From Streptomyces xantholiticus (GTDB lineage: Bacteria > Actinomycetota > Actinomycetes > Streptomycetales > Streptomycetaceae), in assembly GCF_014651015.1 (NCBI RefSeq), contig NZ_BMWB01000002.1, positions 310,001 through 374,000 of the forward strand: a stretch of 64,000 nt of DNA. Reading direction: 5' to 3'. This document shows, piece by piece, positions 26,616-37,486 of the stretch (position 1 is its first letter; the number at the start of each line of letters is the position of its first letter). Under the pieces are notes generated by a model. That model was not told the origin of the DNA. It did not search any database and saw nothing but the letters and a program-made list of their open reading frames with translations. A program made the position numbers and the translations under genes.

Positions 26616-29383
26616 GCGGAACCTCCGATCAGGGTGAGGAACGCGTCCTCCAGGCGGCGGTGCGGGCCGACGCCCGTCAGGGGCACGTCCAGCCGCACCA
26701 GTTCGGTGATCAACTCGGTGGCGGTGGCTCCGTCGAGCCGTACGAGCAGCCCTTCGTCCGCACGCGCGGCCGAGCCGATCCCGGACAGTGCCGCGATCTT
26801 CTCGACGACAGGTTCCGCCACCTCGCCGTCGGTGGTGACGAGCAGAGTGTCGCTCTCGCCGGTGATCTCGGCGACCGGCCCGGCCTGCACGAGCCGGCCG
26901 CGGTCCATGACCACCAGATGGGTGCAAGACTGCTCGACCTCCGACAGGAGGTGGCTGGAGACGATGACGGTCCGGCCGCCCGCGGCGTAACGGATCATCA
27001 CGTCCCGCATCTCGCGGATCTGCGGCGGGTCGAGCCCGTTGGTCGGCTCGTCGAGGATCAGCAGGTCCGGCATGCCGAGCATGGCCTGGGCGATGGCGAG
27101 CCGCTGCCGCATGCCCTGCGAGTACGTGCGCACCGCGCGTGCCAGCGCGTCCCCGAGGCCGGCGATCTCCAGGGCCTCCTCGATGTGTGCGTCGGCCGCG
27201 GGACGGCCGGTGGCCCGCCAGTACAGTTCCAGGTTGTGTCGCCCGGACAGGTGCGGCAGGAAGCCCGCGCCTTCGACGAACGCGCCGACCCGGGAGAGCA
27301 CGGGCGCGCCCGGTTTGATCGCGTGGCCGAAGACCCGGATCTCGCCCGCGTCGGGCCGGATCAGGCCCATCAGCATGCGCAGTGTGGTCGTCTTGCCGGC
27401 GCCGTTGGGGCCGAGGAGGCCGAGCACCTGGCCCTTCTCGACACGGAAGGACAGGTCCCGCACGGCGTACCGGTCGGCCGACTTGGCGTACCGCTTGGTC
27501 AGATCGGTGATCTCCAGCGGCACGTCGGCGCGCGCGGGGTCGGGGGCCGGTGCGACGGTGCGGCGTCGGGCGGTGAGCAGCAGGGCCCCGGCCACGACGA
27601 CGCCTGCGGCGGGCAGCGCCCACACCCACGGGGGCAGGCCGGCCGCCTGGCTCCGCACGGCGGGCGCGGTGGGCACGGAGAGCTGTCCGGCGAGGGAGAC
27701 CGTGTAGGTGGCAGGAGTGGCCGGGGAGGCGTAGGCGAGGTCGGTCGCCGAAAGCACGAGACGCAGCCGGTGCCCGGCGTCGACCTCGTGGTCCACGGCC
27801 GGCAGGGTCAGCTCGACCTCCTTGCCGGCCTTCGCGTCCTCGATCCGGACGGGGGCGACGAGCTGTGCGGGCAGCACCTGCTGCCTGCCGTCCGGTCCCA
27901 CGTCGTAGACCTTGCCGAACAGCACGGCCTCGCCGCTGTCGGAGGTCACCTTCACCCTGATCGTGGGCGAGCCGGTGACACGCGTGGCGGTGTCGAGCGG
28001 CCCGGACTCGAAGCCCGCGAACTGCCCGGGGAAGTCCAGGGACAGACCGACGCCGAGCGAGGAGAGCGCGCCCGCGCCGCCGCTGAGGCCCGGGACGGCG
28101 GAGATGGCGGGCGGCGTGCCGCCGGCCGGGTTCGAGAAGCGCTGTTCGCGGCCGGTCAGCGTGAACTGCCGGGCGCCGTCGGTGAGACCGGGATAGGCGG
28201 GGCCGGTCGCGCCGCGCAGCAGCGCCTGGCCGTCGGTGGAGTCGACGCCGCCGGTGCGGCTGACACGGAAGGCGGGGCCGGTGCCGGCGCCCTCGTCCTG
28301 CTTCAGGTACCGGTCGAACCAGTCGCCGATGCGGGCCTCGATGCGGCCGGTCTCGCGGTCACCGCCGTCGTGGCCGCCCGCGATCCAGTCGACGGCGACG
28401 GGTGCGCCGTTGGCACTGATCGTCCTCGCCATGGCGTCGGCGTGGGAGAGCGGGAACAGCGAGTCGGACTGGCCCTGCACGATGAGCGCCGGCACCTTGA
28501 TCCGGTCGCCGACGGCGGAGGGGCTGCGGCTTTCGAGAAGCTTCCGCGCCTCTGCATCGGGTTTCCCGGCGACGGCGACGCGTTCGTACATGGCGCACAG
28601 CGCCGGCTGGAAGCTGCCGCACCCGTCGGGGTTCACGGGCGCGACCGCCGGCGCCCCGGTGCCCCTGGCCGCCTCAGCCTGTCCGGCGGGCGCGTCGGGC
28701 GCGGGCGGCTCGGCGGGGGTGTCCGGTTCGGCGGACGGGCGGCCTCCCGGCGCCGTGCCGCCCATCGAGGCCGTCGAGCCGGTCGAGAAGAAGATTCCGG
28801 CCCACAGCTTCTTGAAGACGCCGTCGGGGAAGAGCGCGTCGGCGAGGTTCCAATAGGTGATCTGCGGTGCGATCGCATCCACCCGCCGGTCGTACGCCGC
28901 GCCCAGCAAGGAGATCGCGCCGCCGTAGGACGAGCCGCTCATGCCGACCCGCGGGTCGCCGTCCGCGTCGAGCTGCACCTCGGGCCGCTGCGCCAGCCAG
29001 TCGATCAGCCGGGAGACGTCGTTGACCTCTTTGTCCGGGTCGTTGATTCCGATCTGTCCGGTGGACCGGCCGAAGCCACGGGCCGACCAGGTGAGCACCG
29101 CGTAGCCGTCGCGGGCCAGTTTCTCGGCCTGCTCCCGGACGTCGTTCTTGCTGCCGCCGAAGCCGTGCCCGAGGAGGACGGCAGGGCGACGGCCGGCTCC
29201 GCCGCTGGTGAAGTACGAGGTGTCGATCTCCGCCCCGGGCATGCTGTGCACCCGGTCCTCGCGGTGCACGGCAGGCGCGGAGTCGTCGGCCACGGCGGTC
29301 CACGTACCGGCGCCGGCAAGGACGGCGAAGGCGGCTACGCCCGCGAGCAGGCGGCCCCGCGGCCGGGGGGTTCGGATCTGCAT
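26612..29383 (-). CDS. Fusion of exported alpha/beta hydrolase (X-Pro dipeptidyl-peptidase type) with ABC transporter ATPase
   Basis: 923 residues. A signal/anchor (about 11-33) is followed by an alpha/beta hydrolase domain with oxyanion stretch LGHGFGGSKND and nucleophile Ser152 in GSSYGG; catalytic His is likely in AGGHDGG. A PepX_C-like beta domain (about 400-560) comes next. One transmembrane helix (about 582-600, WVWALPAAGVVVAGALLL) then leads into a complete ABC ATPase with Walker A GPNGAGKTT (near 656), signature YSQGMRQ and Walker B LLILDEPTN. The layout puts the hydrolase outside and the ATPase inside the cell. The permease gene overlaps its stop. The ATG at 29383 gives the signal sequence; an upstream GTG at 29461 is unlikely. 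Confidence 0.88.
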   Translation of the reverse strand: MQIRTPRPRGRLLAGVAAFAVLAGAGTWTAVADDSAPAVHREDRVHSMPGAEIDTSYFTSGGAGRRPAVLLGHGFGGSKNDVREQAEKLARDGYAVLTWSARGFGRSTGQIGINDPDKEVNDVSRLIDWLAQRPEVQLDADGDPRVGMSGSSYGGAISLLGAAYDRRVDAIAPQITYWNLADALFPDGVFKKLWAGIFFSTGSTASMGGTAPGGRPSAEPDTPAEPPAPDAPAGQAEAARGTGAPAVAPVNPDGCGSFQPALCAMYERVAVAGKPDAEARKLLESRSPSAVGDRIKVPALIVQGQSDSLFPLSHADAMARTISANGAPVAVDWIAGGHDGGDRETGRIEARIGDWFDRYLKQDEGAGTGPAFRVSRTGGVDSTDGQALLRGATGPAYPGLTDGARQFTLTGREQRFSNPAGGTPPAISAVPGLSGGAGALSSLGVGLSLDFPGQFAGFESGPLDTATRVTGSPTIRVKVTSDSGEAVLFGKVYDVGPDGRQQVLPAQLVAPVRIEDAKAGKEVELTLPAVDHEVDAGHRLRLVLSATDLAYASPATPATYTVSLAGQLSVPTAPAVRSQAAGLPPWVWALPAAGVVVAGALLLTARRRTVAPAPDPARADVPLEITDLTKRYAKSADRYAVRDLSFRVEKGQVLGLLGPNGAGKTTTLRMLMGLIRPDAGEIRVFGHAIKPGAPVLSRVGAFVEGAGFLPHLSGRHNLELYWRATGRPAADAHIEEALEIAGLGDALARAVRTYSQGMRQRLAIAQAMLGMPDLLILDEPTNGLDPPQIREMRDVMIRYAAGGRTVIVSSHLLSEVEQSCTHLVVMDRGRLVQAGPVAEITGESDTLLVTTDGEVAEPVVEKIAALSGIGSAARADEGLLVRLDGATATELITELVRLDVPLTGVGPHRRLEDAFLTLIGGSA

Positions 29384-29743
29384 GGTTGAAACCCTAAGCG
29401 CACGACGGCCGGCCGTCGGCTGCCGCCAGGTGGAACCGGTACGCCTCCTCGGGTAGTACACGACGCCGGCCTTCTACACCGGACGCGGTAGACGCCGGAA
29501 CGCAGACTCCGAGCCAGGCCGTGGCCCGTACGGGACATTTGGGACCGTGACAGGAGGCACACAAGATCCACACTCCCTGAAACCTGCTCAGCAGGGGTAC
29601 TTATCCGGCCAGTTACTCATCAGTCGCCCTCCTGTGGCGCAGGTCACATAACGGGGCTCTGGCCCTGGTATCCGCACGTCCTGGCACCATGCACGCCCGT
29701 ACTTGCCCGTAACAACCGGTCAACGAAAGGTCAGGTGCACGAG
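29384..29743. promoter_or_regulatory. 360-base divergent regulatory gap
   Basis: It separates the fusion gene from the subtilase gene and is less GC-rich than its surroundings. A perfect dyad CCTGCT-C-AGCAGG lies at 29583-29595. Promoters for both genes should lie here, but no clear -35/-10 pair was seen. Confidence 0.4.
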
Positions 29744-30925
29744 ATGAGAGCCACTGCCCGTCGCGCCGGGGCGCTGATATCAGCAGTCGCCGCCGCGACC
29801 GGTCTCCAGTTCGCCGTCTCCCCCACCGCGCACAGCGCGATCATCGGCGATCTTCGTCTCGCTCCCACTGCAACTGCCATCCCCAACAGCTGGATCGTCG
29901 TTCTCAAGGACGGCACGACCCGCGCCGCAGATCTCGGCGTCACTCCGAAGCACACCTACAGCAACGTTCTCTCCGGCTTCTCCGCCGCGATACCGGCCGC
30001 CAAGGCGAAGGAGATCGCGGCCGACCCGAGGGTCGCCTACGTCGAGCAGAACTCGACGGTCCGGCTGAACGACAGCCAGGCGAACGCCACCTGGGGCATC
30101 GACCGCGTCGACCAGCGCGATCTGCCGCTGTCGAAGACGTACACCTACAACACGTCGGCGTCGAACGTGAACGCCTACATCATCGACACCGGCATCCGCA
30201 CGTCGCACGGCGAGTTCGGCGGACGGGCGCGCGTCGGCACCGACACGGTGGGCGGCGGCCAGAACGGCCAGGACTGCCAGGGCCACGGCACACATGTGGC
30301 GGGCACCGTCGGCGGGAAGAACTACGGCGTCGCCAAGGCCGTCAACCTCATCGCCGTACGGGTCCTCGACTGCAACGGCTCCGGCACCACCGCCGGTGTC
30401 ATCGCGGGCGTCGACTGGGTCACCGCCAACGCACAGAAGCCCGCCGTGGCCAACATGAGCCTCGGCGGCAGCGCCAGCGCGTCGCTGGACAACGCCGTGA
30501 AGAAGTCGATCGCCTCCGGCGTCAGCTACTCCGTCGCGGCCGGCAACGGCCTGCCGCTCCTGGGCATCCCGGCGAACGCGTGCAACTACTCGCCCGCCCG
30601 TGTCCCGGAGGCGATCACGGTCGGCGCGACGGACCGCACGGACCGCCGCGCGTCGTTCTCCAACTACGGCACGTGCCTGGACCTGTTCGCGCCGGGCGTG
30701 GACATCACCTCGGCCTGGAAGGACAACGACACCGCCACCAGCACCATCTCGGGCACGTCGATGGCGACCCCGCACACCGCGGGCGTGGCCGCGCTCTACC
30801 TCTCGGCACACCCGACGGCCACCCCGGCGCAGGTCCGGGACGCCCTGGTGAACAACGCGACACCGGGCAAGGTCCAAAGCCCGATGACCGGTTCGCCGAA
30901 CAGGCTGCTGCACTCGCTGTTCTAG
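29744..30925 (+). CDS. Secreted subtilisin-family (S8) serine protease
   Basis: 393 residues. A signal peptide (1-31) and inhibitor I9-type propeptide (about 48-107) precede the catalytic domain, which probably begins near [15 protein letters not shown]. The triad is Asp148 (IIDTGI), His181 (GHGTHVAGT) and Ser339 (GTSMATPH), with Asn268 in AAGNG for the oxyanion hole. It resembles proteinase K-like extracellular proteases of Streptomyces. The ATG at 29744 gives a normal signal peptide; a GTG nine bases earlier is possible. A strong hairpin follows the stop. Confidence 0.95.
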   Translation: MRATARRAGALISAVAAATGLQFAVSPTAHSAIIGDLRLAPTATAIPNSWIVVLKDGTTRAADLGVTPKHTYSNVLSGFSAAIPAAKAKEIAADPRVAYVEQNSTVRLNDSQANATWGIDRVDQRDLPLSKTYTYNTSASNVNAYIIDTGIRTSHGEFGGRARVGTDTVGGGQNGQDCQGHGTHVAGTVGGKNYGVAKAVNLIAVRVLDCNGSGTTAGVIAGVDWVTANAQKPAVANMSLGGSASASLDNAVKKSIASGVSYSVAAGNGLPLLGIPANACNYSPARVPEAITVGATDRTDRRASFSNYGTCLDLFAPGVDITSAWKDNDTATSTISGTSMATPHTAGVAALYLSAHPTATPAQVRDALVNNATPGKVQSPMTGSPNRLLHSLF

Positions 30926-30956
30926 CCGATACCGGGGCTCCCCCGAGGGAGCCGAC

Positions 30957-31008
30957 GCCCGAGGGGCCCCGCATCCGCCGTGTCCGGCGGGTGCGGGGCC
31001 CCTCGGGC
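30957..31008. terminator. 24-bp hairpin between convergent genes
   Basis: A near-perfect stem (one G-U type mismatch) begins GCCCGAGGGGCCCCGCA and closes with its complement. It lies between the subtilase stop and the iolA stop and can terminate both. Confidence 0.8.
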
Positions 31009-31053
31009 AATCGCGCGCGGTGGCGGCCCGACGGCCGCGCACCGCCTCACGCG

Positions 31054-32556
<1,503 letters not shown>

Positions 32557-32570
32557 GACGAAATGCTCCT

Positions 32571-34478
32571 TCAGAGATGGCGGCGTCGGGTTGCGGCCTG
32601 CCTGTCGTACTCCTCCCGGGCCTTGACCGCCGACGGGCGAGTCGCGGTCTCGGCCACTGGAACATCCCACCACGCCTGTGCTCCGGGCGCGCCCGACACA
32701 GTGTCTGCCGTTTCGGTCTCGACGTAGACACATGTGGGTCCGTCCGCGGCGCGGGCCTCCGCCAGTGCTTCCCGCAGGTCACGCACGCTGCGGGCGCGGA
32801 GGACCCGCATGCCGAGGGACTCGGCGTTGGCCGCGAGATCGACGGGCAGCGGGGCACCCGTGAAGGTGCCCTCGGCGGTCCGGTGCCGGTAGGCGGTGCC
32901 GAAGCGCTCGGAGCCCACCGACTCGGAGAGGCCGCCGATGGAGGCGTAGCCGTGGTTCTGCAGGAGCACCATTTTGATCGGCACGCCCTCCTGGACGGCG
33001 GTGACGATCTCGGTGGGGTTCATCAGGTACGTGCCGTCGCCGACGAGGGCCCACACGGGACGGCCGGGGGCGGCCAGGGAGACGCCGATGGCGGCCGGGA
33101 TCTCGTAGCCCATGCAGGAGTAGCCGTACTCGACGTGGTACTGGTCGACCGACCTGGCGCGCCAGAGTTTGTGCAGATCGCCGGGGAGGGAGCCGGCGGC
33201 GTTGATCAGGATGTCGTCGGGCGTCACCAGGGAGTCCAGTGCGCCGAGGACCTGCGGCTGGGTGGGGGGCACCTCGGGGTCCGGGGCGGTGAAGGCAGCG
33301 GTCACCCGCCGCTCCCAGGCCGCCTTTGCCTCGCCGTACTCCGCTGAGTACGCGGCGCCGACCTGATGGCCCTCGACGGCTGCCGTGAACTCCTGGAGCG
33401 CGGCGCGGGCGTCGGCGACGAGGGAGAGACCGGACATCTTGTGGGCGTCGAACGCGGTGACGTTGATGTTGACGAAGCGGACCTGCTCGCCCTGGAAGAG
33501 GGTCGAGGAAGCGGTGGTGAAGTCGGACCAGCGGGTGCCGACGCCGATCACCAGGTCCGCGCTGCGTGCCAGGTCGTCGGCCGTGGCGGTGCCCGTGTGG
33601 CCGATGCCGCCGATGTCGCAGGGGTGGTCGTACGGCAGCGATCCCTTGCCGGCCTGGGTGGAGGCGACCGGGACACCGGTCGCGTCGGCGAAGGCCCGCA
33701 ACGCGTCCTGCGCCTCCGAGTGGTGGACTCCGCCGCCGGCGACGAGCAGGGGGCGGCGGGCTGCCCGCAGGGCGGCTGCGGCCTGCGCCGTCGCACGGGC
33801 GTCGGGGCGCGCCCGGGGGATCTGCCAGGTGCGCTCGGCGAAGAAGTCCTCCGGCCAGTCGTACGCCTCCGCCTGCACGTCCTGCGGGAGCGCGAGCGTG
33901 ACCGCGCCGGTCTGCGCCGGGTCGGCGAGGACGCGCATCGCCTGGAGCGCGGCCGGAACGAGTGCTTCGGGGCGGGTGATCCGGTCGAACCAGCGGGAGA
34001 CGGGGCGCAGACAGTCGTTCACCGACACATCGCCGGCGTACGGCACTTCGAGCTGCTGGAGAACGGGGTCGGCGGGGCGGGTGGCGAAGGTGTCGCCGGG
34101 GAGCAGCAGGACGGGGAGGTGGTTGATCGTGGCGAGGGCGGCGCCGGTGACCAGGTTGGTCGCCCCGGGGCCGATGGAGGTGGTGACGGCGTGGGCGGCC
34201 AGCCGCCGGGACTGGCGGGCGTAACCGACGGCCGCGTGCACCATGGCCTGTTCGTTGCGGCCCTGGAGATAGGGCATGTCCTCGGCGGATTCCAGAAGTG
34301 CCTGGCCGACGCCCGCCACATTGCCGTGGCCGAAGATGCCCCAGGTGGCGCCGATCAGTCGGTGGCGCCGGCCGTCGCGCTCGGTGTACTGGCGGGAGAG
34401 GAACGCGACGAGGGCCTGGGCCGTGGTCAGCCGCCGGGATCCCGTCGGCGCCGAGCCGGCCTGTCGTGGGGTGGTCAC
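32571..34478 (-). CDS. iolD: 3D-(3,5/4)-trihydroxycyclohexane-1,2-dione hydrolase
   Basis: 635 residues, a ThDP-dependent enzyme of IolD length. Visible are the N-terminal Glu motif GRNEQAMVHAA, the central domain, and the ThDP/Mg2+ motif GDGTYLMNPTEI with the downstream QNHGYASIG. The enzyme opens the inositol-derived ring to 5-deoxyglucuronate. GTG at 34478 overlaps the iolB stop as GTGA, so the genes are translationally coupled. Confidence 0.94.
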   Translation of the reverse strand: MTTPRQAGSAPTGSRRLTTAQALVAFLSRQYTERDGRRHRLIGATWGIFGHGNVAGVGQALLESAEDMPYLQGRNEQAMVHAAVGYARQSRRLAAHAVTTSIGPGATNLVTGAALATINHLPVLLLPGDTFATRPADPVLQQLEVPYAGDVSVNDCLRPVSRWFDRITRPEALVPAALQAMRVLADPAQTGAVTLALPQDVQAEAYDWPEDFFAERTWQIPRARPDARATAQAAAALRAARRPLLVAGGGVHHSEAQDALRAFADATGVPVASTQAGKGSLPYDHPCDIGGIGHTGTATADDLARSADLVIGVGTRWSDFTTASSTLFQGEQVRFVNINVTAFDAHKMSGLSLVADARAALQEFTAAVEGHQVGAAYSAEYGEAKAAWERRVTAAFTAPDPEVPPTQPQVLGALDSLVTPDDILINAAGSLPGDLHKLWRARSVDQYHVEYGYSCMGYEIPAAIGVSLAAPGRPVWALVGDGTYLMNPTEIVTAVQEGVPIKMVLLQNHGYASIGGLSESVGSERFGTAYRHRTAEGTFTGAPLPVDLAANAESLGMRVLRARSVRDLREALAEARAADGPTCVYVETETADTVSGAPGAQAWWDVPVAETATRPSAVKAREEYDRQAATRRRHL

Positions 34479-35299
34479 CGGTAGCCCTCCGTGTGGTCGG
34501 GGTGGAAGCGGATCAGCCACTCGCGCTCGGCGCCGGGGCCCGCCATCACATTGAGGTAGTACATGGTGTGGCCCGGCTCCGCGATGGACGGACCGTGCCA
34601 GCCGTCGGGCACGAGGACGGCGTCGCCGGTGCGGACCTCGGCGAGGAGGTCGGCGCCGCCCGGGCGGGACGGGGAGATGCGCTGGTAGCCGAGGCCGCCG
34701 CGGTCGATCTCGAAGTAGTAGATCTCCTCGAGTTCGCTCTCCTCGCCGGGGCGGTGCTCGTCGTGTTTGTGCGGCGGGTAGGAGGACCAGTTGCCACCGG
34801 GGGTGAGCACCTCGACGGCGATCAGCCGGTCGCACTCGAAGGCGCCGGCGGCGGCGAAGTTGTGCACCTCGCGGGAATGGATGCCGCTGCCGCGAGCCTC
34901 GACGGGTACCTCCGGCGCGGGGCCGTAGCGAGCGGGGAGTCGGCGCTCGCACCTCGCTCCTGCCAGGGCGAAGCGGCCTCCCGCGCCGGAGGCGATCTGG
35001 GCATGGGCGTCGCGCGGCACATAGGCGAAGTCGCTCACTGTGTCGAACACGCTCTCCCGCCCCTGCAGTTCAAAGATCTCGCCTTGCGTGTGCACGGTGC
35101 AACCGCCGGTGAGCGGCAGCACGATCCACTCGCTGTCGCCGGCTGTCAGCGGATGCGAGCCGCCCGGCTCCAGCTCGAGCACCCGCAAGGCGGAGTAGCC
35201 CCAGCCGGCCCGCCCGGGGCTGATGCTCAAGGCGTACGGAGCGCTCGCGGCGCTGCCCGCGGGAAGGTGGAGACCCTGCGGCTTGTCGTTGTCTTCCAT
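34475..35299 (-). CDS. iolB: 5-deoxy-glucuronate isomerase
   Basis: 274 residues, bicupin fold of the IolB family, with metal-binding HKHDEH near residue 175 followed by the Glu of EEIYYFEI, and a late GWHGPS motif. It turns 5-deoxyglucuronate into 2-deoxy-5-keto-gluconate, the substrate of IolC. The ATG at 35299 has only a weak upstream GGA. It lies 16 bases after the aldolase-like gene and overlaps iolD. Confidence 0.93.
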   Translation of the reverse strand: MEDNDKPQGLHLPAGSAASAPYALSISPGRAGWGYSALRVLELEPGGSHPLTAGDSEWIVLPLTGGCTVHTQGEIFELQGRESVFDTVSDFAYVPRDAHAQIASGAGGRFALAGARCERRLPARYGPAPEVPVEARGSGIHSREVHNFAAAGAFECDRLIAVEVLTPGGNWSSYPPHKHDEHRPGEESELEEIYYFEIDRGGLGYQRISPSRPGGADLLAEVRTGDAVLVPDGWHGPSIAEPGHTMYYLNVMAGPGAEREWLIRFHPDHTEGYR

Positions 35300-35315
35300 G
35301 CGTCGTCCGTATCCC

Positions 35316-36200
35316 CTAGAGCAGCCCGACGGCCGTGTCGACTGCGCCCGCGACATCGCCGTCGAGCGGATAGAGCAATGAGCGTCCGACCACCAGTCCC
35401 TGGACCGTGGGCAGTTGCAGCGCTCCGCGCCACTTCTCGTAGGCGCGGTCCTGGTCGTCCCCTATGTCGCCGCCGAGCAGCACCGCAGGGAGGGTGGAGG
35501 TTTCCATCACCGTCCGCATGTCGTCGGGGTCGTCGGTGACGGGCACCTTCAGCCAGGTGTACGCGGACGTGCCGGCCAGTCCGGAGGCGATGGCGATGGA
35601 ACGGGTGACGGCTTCGGCGCTGAGATCGTTGCGGAGCCGGCCGTCGGTGCGGTGACAGATGAACGGCTCTATGAAGACGGGAAGCTGACACTCGGCCATC
35701 TCGTCGACCGCGCGGGCGGCGGCCGCCAGCGTGTCGAGGGAGGCCGGATCGTCGTAGTCGATGCGCAGCAGCAGTTTGCCCGCGTCGAAACAGAGCCGCT
35801 CGAGGTCGCGTGCGCGGTGACCGGTGAACCTGTCGTCGAGCTCGAAGGCGGCGCCGGCGAGTCCTCCGCGGTTCATGGAGCCCATGACGACCTTGTCATC
35901 GAGGGCGCCGAGGAGCAGCAGGTCGTCGAGGATGTCGGCGGTGGCGAGGACGCCGTCGACACCGGGGCGGGACAGGGCGAGGCAGAGCCGCTCCAGGAGA
36001 TCGAGGCGGTTGGCCATGGCGAGACGGCGGTCGCCGACGGCGAGGGCACCGCGTGCGGGGTGGTCCGCGGCGATGATCAGCAGCCGTCCGCTGTCGCCGA
36101 CCAGCCGGGGCCGGCGCCGTCTGCGCACGGCCGCCTCGGCGACCGCTTCGGGACGGCGGGCCCGGATCCCGACGAGCGTGGTGATGTCGACCCGGCTCAC
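35316..36200 (-). CDS. Cgl0159-type (beta/alpha)8 aldolase-like protein of the inositol operon
   Basis: 294 residues. It has a TIM-barrel layout with strands LLIIAADHPARG, GVLATADIL, LPVFIEPFI, YTWLKVPV and AVLLGG, and is known as the Cgl0159 family in inositol loci. It lies where the class II aldolase IolJ is found in Bacillus, so it probably splits 2-deoxy-5-keto-gluconate-6-phosphate into DHAP and malonate semialdehyde. This role is inferred from position. GTG at 36200 overlaps the iolC stop. Confidence 0.85.
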   Translation of the reverse strand: MSRVDITTLVGIRARRPEAVAEAAVRRRRRPRLVGDSGRLLIIAADHPARGALAVGDRRLAMANRLDLLERLCLALSRPGVDGVLATADILDDLLLLGALDDKVVMGSMNRGGLAGAAFELDDRFTGHRARDLERLCFDAGKLLLRIDYDDPASLDTLAAAARAVDEMAECQLPVFIEPFICHRTDGRLRNDLSAEAVTRSIAIASGLAGTSAYTWLKVPVTDDPDDMRTVMETSTLPAVLLGGDIGDDQDRAYEKWRGALQLPTVQGLVVGRSLLYPLDGDVAGAVDTAVGLL

Positions 36201-37348
36201 GACGGCTCCCCGCGCGCATCGTCGGAAGCGGGCTCCGCTGTCGGCGGGCATGGGGCCGCACCTCTGCCCGTCCCTTCTCCGAACCGGGCTCCTCCCCCTG
36301 CGCCTGGCGGCGCGGAGGGACCCCCAGGGCCCGCAACCGCGCTTCGCGCGGTGTCGGGGGGCGCGGCCGGGTCCGGGGGCGCGCTCGGGTCCGGTGGGAG
36401 CGGGCCGCCCGCGAGGACCATCTCCACCTCTTTCGCGTACGGCATCGCCGTCGAGCAGGCGAGCCGCGACGCCACGATCGCTCCCGCCGCGTTGGCGAAC
36501 CGCATCGTCGGCTCCAACTCCCGTCCGGCGAGCAGCCCGTCGCACAGCGCCCCCCCGAACGCATCCCCTGCACCGAGGCCGTTGACGACGTCGACCGGTA
36601 CGGGTGGCACCTCTGCCTGGGTGCCGTCCCGGTGCAGCGCGAGCACTCCCTTGGGGCCCTGCTTGACGACCGCGAGCTCGACCCCGGCCGCCAGCAGGGC
36701 CCGGGCGGCGGCGTGCGGCTCACGCTCGCCCGTGGCGACCTCGCACTCCTCCAGGTTGCCCACCGCGACGGTCACATGGGTCAGGGCCTGGGCGTAGTAG
36801 GCCCTTGCCTCCTGCGGATCCGGCCAGAACATCGGCCGCCAGTCGAGGTCGAACACGGTGATCCCCGACCTGGCCCGATGGGCCAGCGCCGCGAGGGTCG
36901 CCGACCGGCTCGGCTCCGCGCACAGCCCCGTACCGGTCATCCAGAAGACCCGGGCCTCGCGGATCGGCTCCAGTTCCAACTCACTTTCCCGGATCTCGAG
37001 ATCGGGCGCCTTCGGCAGCCGGTAGAAGTAGAGGGGGAAGTCGTCCGGCGGAAAGATCTCGCAGAAGGCGACCGGCGTCGGGTACGCGTCCACCGGGGTC
37101 ACCCAGCGGTCGTCGACGCCGAACTCCCCCAGCGCCTGGTGCAGATAGTCACCGAAGGCGTCGCGCCCCGTCCGGGTGATCACGGCGGTCCGTCTGCCCA
37201 GCCTGGCGGCGGCCACGGCGACGTTCGTCGCCGAACCGCCGAGAAACTTCCCGAAGGTCTCGACCTGCGCCAACGGGACCCCGGCACGCAGCGGATAGAG
37301 GTCGACCCCGATCCGGCCCATCGTGATCACGTCATACGGCTGAGGCAT
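36197..37348 (-). CDS. iolC: 5-dehydro-2-deoxygluconokinase with extended C-terminal tail
   Basis: 383 residues. A PfkB/ribokinase-type kinase: N-terminal TMGRIGVDLYP, FLGGSATNVAVAAARLG and the anion-hole/base motif NGLGAGDAFGG. It phosphorylates 2-deoxy-5-keto-gluconate at C6. The kinase fold ends near residue 312. The remaining 70 residues are Pro/Gly/Ala-rich (DPSAPPDPAAPPDTA and on), unusual for IolC, which is normally 320-340 residues. The DNA encoding the tail includes a small palindrome (CCGCGCTTCGCGCGG), so it may be captured intergenic sequence. First gene of the leftward inositol operon. Confidence 0.92.
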   Translation of the reverse strand: MPQPYDVITMGRIGVDLYPLRAGVPLAQVETFGKFLGGSATNVAVAAARLGRRTAVITRTGRDAFGDYLHQALGEFGVDDRWVTPVDAYPTPVAFCEIFPPDDFPLYFYRLPKAPDLEIRESELELEPIREARVFWMTGTGLCAEPSRSATLAALAHRARSGITVFDLDWRPMFWPDPQEARAYYAQALTHVTVAVGNLEECEVATGEREPHAAARALLAAGVELAVVKQGPKGVLALHRDGTQAEVPPVPVDVVNGLGAGDAFGGALCDGLLAGRELEPTMRFANAAGAIVASRLACSTAMPYAKEVEMVLAGGPLPPDPSAPPDPAAPPDTARSAVAGPGGPSAPPGAGGGARFGEGTGRGAAPCPPTAEPASDDARGEPS

Positions 37349-37392
37349 GCGCGTCCCTTCGGTTCGAACCCGCCGGTGCCGGCTGACTCCAG

Positions 37393-37421
37393 GTCTAGCC
37401 CTCCCCGGCGAACCCTGTCAA
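37393..37421 (-). promoter_or_regulatory. Promoter of the iolC operon
   Basis: On the leftward strand TTGACA (37421-37416) and CTAGAC (37398-37393) are separated by exactly 17 bases. This is a close match to a vegetative sigma consensus, about 45 bases upstream of the iolC ATG. Confidence 0.7.
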
Positions 37422-37425
37422 CATT

Positions 37426-37455
37426 TTGTCCTTACATTCGGACCAAGCCTTGACA
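37426..37455. promoter_or_regulatory. Divergent operator dyad and -35 box between iolC and iolE
   Basis: TTGTCC-ttacattc-GGACCAA (about 37426-37446) is an imperfect inverted repeat directly upstream of the iolC -35 box. It is followed on the forward strand by TTGACA at 37450-37455, a likely -35 for iolE. No good -10 for iolE was seen. A GntR- or LacI-type inositol repressor would fit the dyad, but none is encoded next to it. Confidence 0.45.
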
Positions 37456-37486
37456 CCTTTCTCCGGCGGCCGGAAAGCTGACCGGC

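Noticed and set aside
26489..29389. Forward 966-residue ORF over the hydrolase-ABC fusion
   Set aside because: Shadow frame with Gly/Arg bias and no domains; the ABC and hydrolase motifs lie on the leftward strand.
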